Shown here: positions 39,614 to 47,671 of the stretch, piece by piece
How positions within the stretch are numbered: position 1 is the first letter of the stretch
Layout of the letters: every line of letters begins with the position of its first letter
Source: Acetivibrio thermocellus ATCC 27405
Lineage (GTDB): Bacteria > Bacillota > Clostridia > Acetivibrionales > Acetivibrionaceae
Length of the DNA: 64,000 nt
Assembly: GCF_000015865.1 (NCBI RefSeq)
Contig: NC_009012.1
Coordinates: 2,721,081 to 2,785,080, forward strand
Direction of reading: 5' to 3'
The notes under the pieces: generated by a model
Databases searched by the model: none
Told to the model about the DNA's origin: nothing
The model's input: the letters and a program-made list of their open reading frames with translations, nothing else
Position numbers and translations under genes: made by a program

Positions 39614-40048
39614 ATGGATATTTTTACACCTGAAAAAAGAAGAGAAGTTATGCAAGCCATAAGGGGAAAAGATACAACCATAGAAATGATGCTTCGAAAA
39701 AAACTTTGGGAAAAAGGATATAGATATAGAAAAAACTACAATAAAATCGTTGGAAAGCCCGACATTGTATTTCCGAAATACAAAATTGCCATTTTTTGTG
39801 ATTCCACCTTCTGGCATGGCTACAACTGGGAAGAGAAAAAGAAACGAATTGGCACAAACAGGGAATACTGGATAAGAAAAATAGAGGGCAACATTGAGAG
39901 GGATAAAAGAATTAATCAAGAATTAATTGCAGGCGGCTGGATAGTTCTAAGATTTTGGGAAACAGATATAAAAAAGAATCTTGATGATTGTATAGCAAAA
40001 ATAGAAGAAGCCATTCAACAAAGAAAATCACAAATTAATGATGGGTAA
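39614..40048 (+). CDS. vsr: Very short patch repair endonuclease Vsr
   Basis: Vsr, 144 residues, nicks next to T:G mismatches that arise when 5-methylcytosine deaminates, starting repair back to C:G. The fold and catalytic residues match: an N-terminal MDIFTPEKRREVMQAIRGKDTT (MxxIxxKdT signature), Asp50 in KPDIVFPKYK, and His68 in STFWHG. ATG 39614 is preferred over an in-frame TTG at 39605 that abuts GGAGG. The gene lies 6 kb from the cytosine-C5 methylase in the same island and is its natural repair partner. Confidence 0.93.
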   Translation: MDIFTPEKRREVMQAIRGKDTTIEMMLRKKLWEKGYRYRKNYNKIVGKPDIVFPKYKIAIFCDSTFWHGYNWEEKKKRIGTNREYWIRKIEGNIERDKRINQELIAGGWIVLRFWETDIKKNLDDCIAKIEEAIQQRKSQINDG

Positions 40049-40125
40049 GAGTACTTTATACTTTTAAAAACATTTTATAGATTTTTTTATAAAATTTTTA
40101 AAAAGTGTAAGGTTGTCTTACCCAT
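40041..40125. repeat. 85-nt long imperfect hairpin after vsr
   Basis: ATGGGTAAGA (40041-40050) pairs with TCTTACCCAT (40116-40125). Inside, ACTTTATACTTTTAA faces TTAAAAAGTGTAAGG and the tip is ATTTTATA/TATAAAAT. It overlaps the vsr stop codon. It may be a strong terminator or a tiny MITE-like insertion. Confidence 0.5.
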
Positions 40126-40171
40126 TTTAAAAAAATAATAAAAAAAGCAAGGGTTATTAAGCAATTAACCC

Positions 40172-40285
40172 CTACTTACTTTTTGCAAGTTCTTGTAAAG
40201 CCTCTTTATTTTGTTTAATCACTTCGTCCATGAGTTTTTCGAGTTCTTTTTGTTCTTTTTCTTGCTTATTGTCTTTCAATATCAT
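40172..40285 (-). CDS. 37-residue charged peptide, unknown
   Basis: A short frame starts at ATG 40285 after a strong GGAAGGAAGTG site and encodes a Lys/Glu-rich peptide, MILKDNKQEKEQKELEKL then MDEVIKQNKEALQELAKSK. It should form one amphipathic helix or coiled coil. It follows the 193-residue gene at 40442 with a 156-bp gap. Function unknown. Support rests on the ribosome site and the amino-acid composition. Confidence 0.4.
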   Translation of the reverse strand: MILKDNKQEKEQKELEKLMDEVIKQNKEALQELAKSK

Positions 40286-40441
40286 CACTTCCTTCCACAA
40301 TAGATATTAAAAAGATTTTGCCAGAAATAAAAACCGTTTCTTAAAGGATTATTTTAAAATAAAGTATTTCTAAATCATTTCTATATATCGTAGATATGCA
40401 AATAGTCCGTTTCTGATTAATTTATCTTTTTCACTTTCTAT

Positions 40442-41023
40442 TTAGGAAAGCATTTCTAAAATCACGTTTGGGGCATTTTTAAGAAAAAGAATAGTTTCTA
40501 TTTTCTTTATTATCTTAACTTTATATTCTGAAGGTATTTCTTCTATGCTTTGATAGTGATATCTGCAATATTTTATTATGGCTTTTACCTCATCTACGAA
40601 ATCATATTTCTCGAAATAATGTTTAATTTTTGTGTCCTTATCGGAGAATAATGCCATCTGTAAAGAAAGCATGTTGTTTAGGCTATTTCCATACTCGTTT
40701 TTACGCTTAGCATAATAATAGTTTATGTATTCACGAATATCAACTAATACTTGAAAATTCTCAAGAAGTTTGCTTATTTGCCCACTTTTTATTACATGGT
40801 CTAAATAGTATTGGTAAATTGTATCTTTATTAAATTTTTTATAAAGCATAGTGATATAATACTTAAACATTTCTAAATGACTATTAAGAAAAAGCAAAAA
40901 ATCTAAAAGTGAAGATGAAATTAAGTTCTCTTCTTGTTCCGTCAGTGTTTTAAAATTGTTAACTAACTTTAGTTTATATTTATTTTGTGAAGAGTTTTCA
41001 TTTATATTAATTTTTGTTTTCAT
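40442..41023 (-). CDS. Hypothetical helical protein of the island, 193 residues
   Basis: I do not recognise this protein. It is rich in Lys, Ile, Asn, Tyr and Leu, largely helical by appearance, with no signal peptide and no clear catalytic motif. A strong AAAGGAGATGATG site precedes ATG 41023. It lies 105 bp downstream of the primase/HTH gene on the same strand and may be cotranscribed with it, so a role in element replication or maintenance is possible but not shown. Confidence 0.6.
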   Translation of the reverse strand: MKTKININENSSQNKYKLKLVNNFKTLTEQEENLISSSLLDFLLFLNSHLEMFKYYITMLYKKFNKDTIYQYYLDHVIKSGQISKLLENFQVLVDIREYINYYYAKRKNEYGNSLNNMLSLQMALFSDKDTKIKHYFEKYDFVDEVKAIIKYCRYHYQSIEEIPSEYKVKIIKKIETILFLKNAPNVILEMLS

Positions 41024-41093
41024 AAAGCATCATCTCCTTTTAAAGGTTTTTTGGGTAGGGGTATGGGTTGTGATACACTATCTATATAAAGTA

Positions 41094-41107
41094 CCATTTG
41101 AGGTGAC
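41094..41107 (+). repeat. Left copy of a 14-bp inverted repeat flanking the primase gene
   Basis: CCATTTGAGGTGAC. Its perfect complement GTCACCTCAAATGG is at 42722-42735, upstream of the same gene. Confidence 0.5.
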
Positions 41108-41128
41108 ACTTACATTATAAAAAAATAA

Positions 41129-42523
41129 TCATTTCTGATTAATATATTTAGAAACTGTCTGTCGTGCTAAACCCAGTTTTCTTGCTATTTCGGTATTATT
41201 TAAACCTTGTTCCTTAAGTTCTAATATTTTTGCTATTGTTTCTTGTTTTTGTTGTTCTCTTTTAGTAAATCCATCCTCGTTTCTTCTCTTTTCTCTTCTC
41301 TTTTTATTCCTTTGCTCTTGCACTATCTTTTTGGATTTTATCGTTTTTAGTTTTCGTTGTTCTTCTTCTGTGATACCCAATATTTCAATTAGATTCTCAT
41401 TTGTATAGTTGTAACCTTTTCTACACCATTTACCATTTACCAGAACTTTTTCACCTGAAACCCATTCCTGATATGCTTTGTATGCTGTTCTAACTATTGC
41501 ATTTACTTGAGATTGTCGCTCTGGTTCATTAAACGAATTGTTTAATAAATGTGTATCCTGAAGTGCTTGTTCTAAATTGCCTTGATTTGTTTGTAGGGTG
41601 TGATAAGCGAATAAAAGCAACATATAATTTCTAGTTCCTGCACAATCGCCTTTTCTCATTTCTACTAAACGCATTATGTCTCTCATTCGTTCTAAATTAA
41701 GTTTTTTAAGTGATTTGCCATATTTTTTACCGTTTTCTTTTAGTGTTTGAACCCTTTCAACTGTATATTCAGCCTTTAGAAGTGTCCTGGGTTTTTTTTT
41801 AATATATTCATCTGGAAGCCATAAATCTATAAATTCATCAATATCGTCTATTGTGTTTCCGTAATTTTTTAAAATTGTTACTTCCTTTTGCTTGTTATTC
41901 TTTATGTTATATGTTCCGTCTATTCGAAGCACTCTGCTTGCATCCATTGCATTTGCATCAGCCCCATAATCCTTCAGAACATCATATATAAATCTCATGC
42001 AAGTTTTCCATTTTTCTTTTAATTCGAAATTAATTTTATTATCTTCTCTGGCTTTAATATTGTTACTGAACTTAAGGATATAATATAAACCGTTCCCTGA
42101 CGAAATCAGCCAAGTTGGGTAGGGGATTTTTATACCAAGAATGTCTTCCTCTAACAACCATATCACTTGTTCATGCGTTAACCCTATCTTATAAGTATCT
42201 ATATCGCTAAAAAATCCTTTTAGTTCATATACACAATTACTATTTCTGCATTTTGTATAAAAAGTGTTTACAGAGAAAAAAGCATTTTCTGTTTCACATT
42301 CGTAATCATCTATCTTATAAAATTTTTGTCCCATTTTTCCATCTTTATTTAAATGGCAACTTGCAATATATCCCTCGCTGTCTTTGTGAAGTTCTTTTAT
42401 AACATTCCCTATCGTGTTGCTTTGGTGAATTGTTAATTTATATCCTAATGGATTTTCAAGAAAAGCATCAAAATCGTCTAAAGGTGTGCTTATAGTGTTG
42501 GTAAATTGGTTTGTGGCTAACAT
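41129..42523 (-). CDS. Primase-like replication protein with C-terminal HTH
   Basis: This 464-residue protein resembles archaeo-eukaryotic primase (AEP) type replication initiators of plasmids and phages: an acidic GFFSDIDTYK strand, a SSGNGLYYILKF segment in the place of the family's SGxGxH strand (the His is Tyr here), and DASRVLRIDGTYNIKN (the D-x-x-R-x-x-R-x-x-G-T-x-N motif). A Lys/Arg-rich linker leads to a C-terminal helix-turn-helix, LNNTEIARKLGLARQTVSKYINQK (about 436-462). Such proteins begin replication of the element that carries them. A strong GGAAGGGAG site precedes ATG 42523. The gene lies between two 14-bp inverted repeats. Confidence 0.7.
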   Translation of the reverse strand: MLATNQFTNTISTPLDDFDAFLENPLGYKLTIHQSNTIGNVIKELHKDSEGYIASCHLNKDGKMGQKFYKIDDYECETENAFFSVNTFYTKCRNSNCVYELKGFFSDIDTYKIGLTHEQVIWLLEEDILGIKIPYPTWLISSGNGLYYILKFSNNIKAREDNKINFELKEKWKTCMRFIYDVLKDYGADANAMDASRVLRIDGTYNIKNNKQKEVTILKNYGNTIDDIDEFIDLWLPDEYIKKKPRTLLKAEYTVERVQTLKENGKKYGKSLKKLNLERMRDIMRLVEMRKGDCAGTRNYMLLLFAYHTLQTNQGNLEQALQDTHLLNNSFNEPERQSQVNAIVRTAYKAYQEWVSGEKVLVNGKWCRKGYNYTNENLIEILGITEEEQRKLKTIKSKKIVQEQRNKKRREKRRNEDGFTKREQQKQETIAKILELKEQGLNNTEIARKLGLARQTVSKYINQK

Positions 42524-42721
42524 CGTATCATCTCCCTTCCTTTTGTGAAAAAGGGGGAGGACGTGATATTAGCCGTATTTTTTTATTCAATTGTCCGCAA
42601 TTCGTTATTTACGTTATGTATGAATTTTTCCGAAGTTGTCTCCCACTATACGATGTGCATTATAAAAAGATTCTTTCTAATGTCAAATTTTTTCTATAAA
42701 AAATAAAAAATTTTTAAACCG

Positions 42722-42735
42722 GTCACCTCAAATGG
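42722..42735 (-). repeat. Right copy of the 14-bp inverted repeat flanking the primase gene
   Basis: GTCACCTCAAATGG, the exact complement of 41094-41107. It lies 199 bp upstream of the primase start. Confidence 0.5.
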
Positions 42736-42808
42736 ACGAAACTATAAAACTAATCCAAAAATTAAAGAAAAATAATCAATAATTATAGCCTTTTATCATT
42801 TTGTATAT

Positions 42809-42905
42809 TATAATTTATGTATAGTGTCTTTGAGAGAGGGCTAAGGGCTATCCACAGTCCACGCCCAAGCAAAAAGCACCGGTTTTTCTGGTGCTTTTTG
42901 CTTTA
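42809..42905 (+). ncRNA. Candidate small RNA ending in a strong terminator
   Basis: A TATAAT (42809-42814) is followed, after about 55 nt that encode no protein I can see, by a 13-bp perfect stem AGCAAAAAGCACC/GGTGCTTTTTGCT (42868-42880 and 42890-42902) with T-rich flanks on both sides. The transcript would be about 85 nt. No clear -35 is visible. The hairpin alone could equally end transcription of the gene at 43120-43869. The rest of 42524-43119 holds nothing I can name. Confidence 0.4.
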
Positions 42906-43119
42906 CAATTAATTAAGTAACAATGAAACAATAGTATCTATCTCTCTTAAGCCTCTTTTGTAAATTTATAGCATGCAGTGTTAATCTCTGCCCTTTTTCT
43001 GTTGTCTCAGTTGTCTATTCAATAAGTGTATAACTTATACTAAGCCATTCTTTTAAAATCAAGCCTGTTATAAAAATTGCAAAAAATAACGCTTTTTTAA
43101 ATCGTTTATGTCAGGTAAT

Positions 43120-43869
43120 TTAAACAACTATTGAATAATTTCCGTTGCAATCACGCCTATAAATATGGTTGCTGATTTTATTTATATCTGTGTCTATCGT
43201 CATTAAATTTTGTAATATGTTTTTATAAATAGAAAAGGTGGATTCTCTATATCTTGCACAAAACAGGGCGGACGCGGAGGGCATACAAAAAACAATATCA
43301 TCACCAACTTTTTGTTTAATTTGTTTTTGTATATGTTTGCTAAGAAATAGGGTAGCCGCGAAGTCAGTTGTAAATCTCAAACTATATATTTCAAGAGAGT
43401 TATCAAGCCTTGAGAGAATGTTTGCCATCTTATTTAAATTAATCATGCTTTTTTCTTCCAATTCATTTAAATTAATATTTGCGTTTTTTAAATCTTCTTT
43501 TAAAACAAAGCGGAATACTTCCCCTAAGTCGCTTACATACATTATTTTTAAATCACAAAATAAATCTTTTTCGACAAAATTTTTGCTTATGTTATTATCA
43601 TTTGTTTTTTGCTTTATTAATGGAAAGACATTCGATAAATCAAGTTTAAACTTGTAAGTATCCAGAATATTGTTTATTATTTTAAGATAGTTTTTTAAAT
43701 TTTTAGTATACCCGTATAATAGATACTCTTGATACATCGGCTTTATCGGCACAGATACATTAGTGACACCTTTTGCAATATATATTCTGTCTTCGTTATC
43801 AATACGCACTTCGTCAAACAGTGATTTTAAATCTTTTATTATTTTATTTGTAAATTCCTCATATTTCAT
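43120..43869 (-). CDS. DUF5688-like protein of unknown function
   Basis: The 249-residue protein starts at ATG 43869 after AAGAAAGGAG; a longer frame upstream has a hydrophobic, gene-unlike N-terminus and no ribosome site. The layout, MKYEEFTNKIIKDLK at the N-terminus, IMYVSDLGEVFRFVLKE in the middle, then a Phe/Ala-rich FAATLFLSKHIQKQI with VFCMPSASALF, recalls the DUF5688 proteins of clostridia, but I hold this loosely. No catalytic residues can be named. The 388-bp gap upstream to 44257 shows only a terminator. Confidence 0.5.
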   Translation of the reverse strand: MKYEEFTNKIIKDLKSLFDEVRIDNEDRIYIAKGVTNVSVPIKPMYQEYLLYGYTKNLKNYLKIINNILDTYKFKLDLSNVFPLIKQKTNDNNISKNFVEKDLFCDLKIMYVSDLGEVFRFVLKEDLKNANINLNELEEKSMINLNKMANILSRLDNSLEIYSLRFTTDFAATLFLSKHIQKQIKQKVGDDIVFCMPSASALFCARYRESTFSIYKNILQNLMTIDTDINKISNHIYRRDCNGNYSIVV

Positions 43870-44204
43870 AATACCAACTCCTTTCTTAAAACAATATAAC
43901 GTCAAAAAACAAAAATGTCTGGTCCTCAAAACAATAAGGTAGTAAAACATGTAAGTAAAGAATAAGAAGTGCAAGAGAGTTTTATAAATAAATATTGTAA
44001 AGCGTTTAATTTCTGGAAAAAACAAAGCAATCAAAGTGGGATAAGCATAGTTGACGAAGAGAAAAGATTTCTAAAGAAATAGATGCCAGTAGCATCCAGA
44101 GGATTATGTAGGGGTGGGTGAATACGATATACATGTAATAAAAGATTATTCCTTTAAACTATTAGTAAGGTAAGAATGTTGGAATTTATCTGTATGTATT
44201 AAAC

Positions 44205-44232
44205 ATAAAAACAGGAACCGTTTGGTTCCTGT
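44205..44232 (-). terminator. Terminator of the 65-residue membrane protein gene
   Basis: ACAGGAACC (44211-44219) pairs with GGTTCCTGT (44224-44232); on the minus strand the stem is followed by TTTTTATGTTT. Confidence 0.7.
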
Positions 44233-44257
44233 TTCTGTTTTAGGAGGTATTTTTCAT

Positions 44258-44455
44258 TTATTTTGCTTTTATTAATCGATAATCTTTCCAAATTATAAAA
44301 AAGACATACATAGTAAATATTGAAAACGGAATATACCAAATGTTTAATATTTGTTGTCCTACGCTTGGAATCTTAGAAAAAGTAGCCAGCAATATTGCAA
44401 ATATACTGTATCCAACAAAAGCCGGGAATACATTCATAAGAAGAACTTTTTTCAT
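44258..44455 (-). CDS. Small two-helix membrane protein, 65 residues
   Basis: Two hydrophobic segments (about 5-27 and 37-57) with a short polar loop and a basic C-terminus (WKDYRLIKAK). A GGAGTGAAGTGCT site precedes ATG 44455 and a good terminator follows. I do not recognise the family. It stands alone between the restriction gene and the DUF5688-like gene. Confidence 0.6.
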   Translation of the reverse strand: MKKVLLMNVFPAFVGYSIFAILLATFSKIPSVGQQILNIWYIPFSIFTMYVFFIIWKDYRLIKAK

Positions 44456-44561
44456 AGCACTTCACTCCTATGGAACTTGTTATTTCTTGTCTTTAGTATA
44501 GCGCGCAACTTTGAAAAAGGCCAGAACTTTTTTAAAATGTAATCAAATTGCAGCAAAATAA

Positions 44562-44590
44562 AAAACTGTTGTATAGGTTACAACAGTTTT
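44562..44590. terminator. Terminator of the restriction-modification operon
   Basis: AAAACTGTTGTA (44562-44573) pairs perfectly with TACAACAGTTTT (44579-44590). T-rich tails exist on both strands; the minus-strand tail TTTTTTATTTT ends the operon. Confidence 0.8.
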
Positions 44591-44605
44591 TATTAAATAT
44601 TTCAT

Positions 44606-45574
44606 TTATGTATCCCAAGGTTCAAAATGTGAGTACAGTAAGGGAGGGACTCCAACTAACTGTACATCAAATTTAAGGCTTGGTTCCACTTCTGTGCGTG
44701 CATTATGTATTCGTAGGCTTATTGTCCAGCCATTATCCAATGCCACTAATACTGTATTCCGTGAACCAGGCTTAAAACCTATATTATAAAACCTTGTTGG
44801 CATTGGTAATTGTTGGACATTAATTAATGGGCGCTCTCTACCAGCATTTCTATTTAAAGTTCCATACATATTAAACGCCTGTACCTGAGTAACTCTCCTG
44901 TTATCAATTGTGATAATTTTATAAAAATCATTGCGCCCCAATAAATAATGAAGTAGCCTCTCAGGAATAACACCTTGATTATTTTGATTTAATCTTTCTA
45001 ATTCCCGGATAAAAGCCTCTAAAAGTGGGACATAAAATCTTTCTTCTTTATTCGATATATTTCTCCAAAGTTCGCCTTGTTCTCGTAATTCTTCTAATTC
45101 ATCAAAAAGCGGATTTATTTCAATAAAATAACTTTCTGAACATGGTATTCCAAACCATAACTCACCAAAATCAATCGTTCTTGATAGCCTACTATGTTTT
45201 ACCGCTGCGTGGTTATGTTTACATGATAATCCAATTTCCCATTCATTTTGTCTACGGATACAAAGAATATCCCTCACATCTCCCTGTTGCCCTCTTGCAT
45301 CCTCTTGTATTGAAAGATAAAGCGGAACATTTGTTAATGGAGTTGTAAGTTGGGGTTCCAGACGCAAAATTACACGTATTGCTGCGTCTGCTCCCAAATC
45401 CATCTTGTTTTGCATATCAGGTGTAGCATTTTCATATTTTTGTCTTGCAATTTCTAAAGCACTGTTTTGTTCTATTACTACATCTTGACTATCCGCTAAT
45501 TCATTATAAATAGATTGTAAACAAGCGTATTCAAACGCTTTGCCTAACTCTGTTTGAATACTCACATCATTCAC
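44606..45574 (-). CDS. HaeIII-like type II restriction endonuclease
   Basis: The 322-residue protein resembles the HaeIII family of GGCC-cutting enzymes. In the core, Asp in QGDVRDILCIRR and Glu-x-x-x-x-Lys in EWEIGLSCKHNHAAVKHSRLS form a PD-(D/E)xK-type site, and KHNHxAxKHSRLS is the strongest family resemblance. It follows the C5 methylase and overlaps its stop codon by a few bases, the usual arrangement of a type II pair. The start is unclear: GTG 45574 is chosen, with TTG 45577 and GTG 45565 as alternatives, none with a good ribosome site, which suggests translation coupled to the methylase. GGCC specificity is inference. Confidence 0.75.
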   Translation of the reverse strand: MNDVSIQTELGKAFEYACLQSIYNELADSQDVVIEQNSALEIARQKYENATPDMQNKMDLGADAAIRVILRLEPQLTTPLTNVPLYLSIQEDARGQQGDVRDILCIRRQNEWEIGLSCKHNHAAVKHSRLSRTIDFGELWFGIPCSESYFIEINPLFDELEELREQGELWRNISNKEERFYVPLLEAFIRELERLNQNNQGVIPERLLHYLLGRNDFYKIITIDNRRVTQVQAFNMYGTLNRNAGRERPLINVQQLPMPTRFYNIGFKPGSRNTVLVALDNGWTISLRIHNARTEVEPSLKFDVQLVGVPPLLYSHFEPWDT

Positions 45575-46571
45575 CAACTTTTTGTTCTAATTCTTTAACA
45601 TTTGCATTTAACTTCTCTTCAAGTATTTCATATAATTTCTTACCTATTACTTCTGCAAGTTTTACCGGGACAGCATTTCCTATCTGTCGATACTTAGAAG
45701 TTAGATTTCCTACGAATTCCATATCACGAGGGAAAGTTTGTATAACTGCTGCTTCTTGCCAACTAAATCTTCTTGTTTTCCCTTCACCAAATATCCACTT
45801 ATCTTCAGCAATCTTAATCATGTCTGGAGAAGATGGGTGCAACGGAACTTGCTTCGCCATTGCTGGAATTGTATAACTTACTTCGTCCCAACCTCTTTTT
45901 CGGTTTCTCGACATATACCTACTTGAATAAGAAGCATGGCATATATCACTCTGTTTTGGTTCAGGCATATCCCCGATAGCCTCTCTCAAGGTAACTTTAT
46001 ATGGGAACGGCTCAGGAAATTTAAAATCTTTTACTTCTAAATCTTTTCTAAATCCGTATAGAATAACACGCCATCTGTCTTGCGGAACTCCATAGTCAGC
46101 GGCATTAACAAGATTAGGATATACATCATATCCTTTGCTCGCAAAATCCTCTATTATGGCTTCAATAATTTCGCCATCGCCAAGAGTAAGGATGCCTTTT
46201 ACATTTTCTGCAATAAAAGCATAAGGTTGCTTTAATTCAACTAATTTAACAAAGTAACGATACAATTTATTTCTTTCATCATTAATTTTTCGTGGTCCTG
46301 CCAACGAAAAGCCTTGACATGGAAAACCACCCGTTATCACGTCTGTATCTGGAACATCAGAGTAATCAATTTTTGCAATATCTCCTTGCACAACATCTGC
46401 CTGACTCCATAGACGGTATGTAGCACAAGCATCTTTATCAATATCATTAGCCCAAACGGTTTTGAAACCTGCTAATTCTAATCCCATGTCTAGACCGCCA
46501 GCACCAGCAAATAGTGACGCAACAGTGTATTTTCTGATGTTTCTTATTTTATTTAAGTCAATTATTTTCAT
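45567..46571 (-). CDS. Cytosine-C5 DNA methyltransferase
   Basis: This 334-residue enzyme has the ordered motifs of m5C methylases: I (VASLFAGAGGLDMGLELAGF), IV with the catalytic Cys (GGFPCQGFSLAG), VI (AENVKGI), VIII (YGVPQDRWRVILYG), IX/X with RQIGNAVPV near the end, and a target-recognition region between (about 190-270). It protects host DNA from the partner endonuclease encoded next to it. ATG 46571 follows AAGGAGTG. The first-gene position lets methylase be made before endonuclease. Confidence 0.95.
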   Translation of the reverse strand: MKIIDLNKIRNIRKYTVASLFAGAGGLDMGLELAGFKTVWANDIDKDACATYRLWSQADVVQGDIAKIDYSDVPDTDVITGGFPCQGFSLAGPRKINDERNKLYRYFVKLVELKQPYAFIAENVKGILTLGDGEIIEAIIEDFASKGYDVYPNLVNAADYGVPQDRWRVILYGFRKDLEVKDFKFPEPFPYKVTLREAIGDMPEPKQSDICHASYSSRYMSRNRKRGWDEVSYTIPAMAKQVPLHPSSPDMIKIAEDKWIFGEGKTRRFSWQEAAVIQTFPRDMEFVGNLTSKYRQIGNAVPVKLAEVIGKKLYEILEEKLNANVKELEQKVGE

Positions 46572-46703
46572 TTGAGAACACTCCTTACCCTTTACCACTG
46601 TTTAATAGTATTATATAATAATTAGATAAGTATGTTAAGGGGTAATTTCTATATCCCTTCAAATAGCAAAAAGCATGTAAAAATCATATATATTTTTTGC
46701 TTT

Positions 46704-47186
46704 TTATTCTTTTCCCTTTCTCTTTTTATTTTTTCTTTGCCCTCTTTTCTCTTTTTTACAGATTGGGCATTTCCCAAAACCCTTGCTTCGTAATTGCACA
46801 CTTGCAAGATACCTATGTTCAGAATTATCTGGGCATATCCACCAGACTTTTTTATGCGACTGATGACAAGTATTCCAAGGAGTTACATCTCCATTACGAT
46901 TATAATCCCAAAATGGCAATAAGTGTGGCAACCTTGTAGCAACACAATTTACAGCACTTGCCTTTGGGTTTTTAGAAGCGCAATAAGGACAACCTTGATT
47001 ATTTAAAGTTCTATTAAAAATGGCCGCTTCCCAAGGCTGTCCACAATTAGGGCATTTCCACCAGACTTTCTTACCGCTTCCATAACTTAAACTATTTATA
47101 TCAATTGTATTTTTCTCTGCATCAAATTCTTCTGTAATTTCAGGAAATCTATTAATTAATTTATTTTGTTCTGTTAGCCTTTTCAT
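46704..47186 (-). CDS. Zinc-ribbon / treble-clef protein (DUF4379-like)
   Basis: The 160-residue protein holds repeated zinc-binding units: WWKCPNCGQPWEAAIFNRTLN followed by GCPYCASK, then a second WWICPDNSEHRYLASVQLRSKG with GKCPICKK. Each has W-x-C-P and a CPxC pair, as in the DUF4379 zinc-ribbon family, whose members often accompany Vsr-like or restriction nucleases. A basic tail (RGQRKNKKRKGK) suggests DNA binding. AAAGAGGTGATTTGT precedes ATG 47186. It lies directly upstream of the methylase on the same strand, 133 bp away. Role unknown. Confidence 0.7.
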   Translation of the reverse strand: MKRLTEQNKLINRFPEITEEFDAEKNTIDINSLSYGSGKKVWWKCPNCGQPWEAAIFNRTLNNQGCPYCASKNPKASAVNCVATRLPHLLPFWDYNRNGDVTPWNTCHQSHKKVWWICPDNSEHRYLASVQLRSKGFGKCPICKKEKRGQRKNKKRKGKE

Positions 47187-47274
47187 ACAAATCACCTCTT
47201 TTTCTTGGTTTTGAGGCATTTTATAGAAAGATACTTTTTAATATCAAGTATTTTTTTTCAATGAAATTTTAAAT

Positions 47275-47310
47275 AAAAAAATCCTTGGGATTATGACTCC
47301 CAAAGATTCT
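47275..47310 (-). terminator. Terminator of the resolvase gene
   Basis: AATCCTTGGGA (47280-47290) pairs with TCCCAAAGATT (47298-47308), one G-T pair, followed on the minus strand by a T-run. Confidence 0.65.
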
Positions 47311-47671
47311 TTTTAAATTGTCTGTTTGTTTTCCTCTTCTTGTTCTCTTGCAAATTTATAGAAAGTATTTCGCTTTAATCCTAATAACTGCATGGCTTTT
47401 GTCGCTGTAATTTCACCGTTTTTCCATTTGGTGTAAACCTCATGAAAATTTTTGGGTTTTGGGACGGGAGGACGTCCAAACCTTATCCCCCTCCGCATGG
47501 CTGCGTCAATTCCTTCACGTTGTCTTTCTTTTATCTTTTTCCTTTCTTCTTCTGCAAGCCAACTCAGTATCTGCAAAACTAAACTAGTAACCAATTCTCC
47601 AAAACCATCGAGTTGGGCATATCTTCTTGTATCCAACAATGGCATATCAAGGATTACAATATTAATTTTAT

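Noticed and set aside
42544-42700. 47-codon frame starting at GTG after GGGGGAGG
   Set aside because: The ribosome site is only 2 nt from the GTG and the encoded peptide looks random. It lies in the leader opposite the primase gene.
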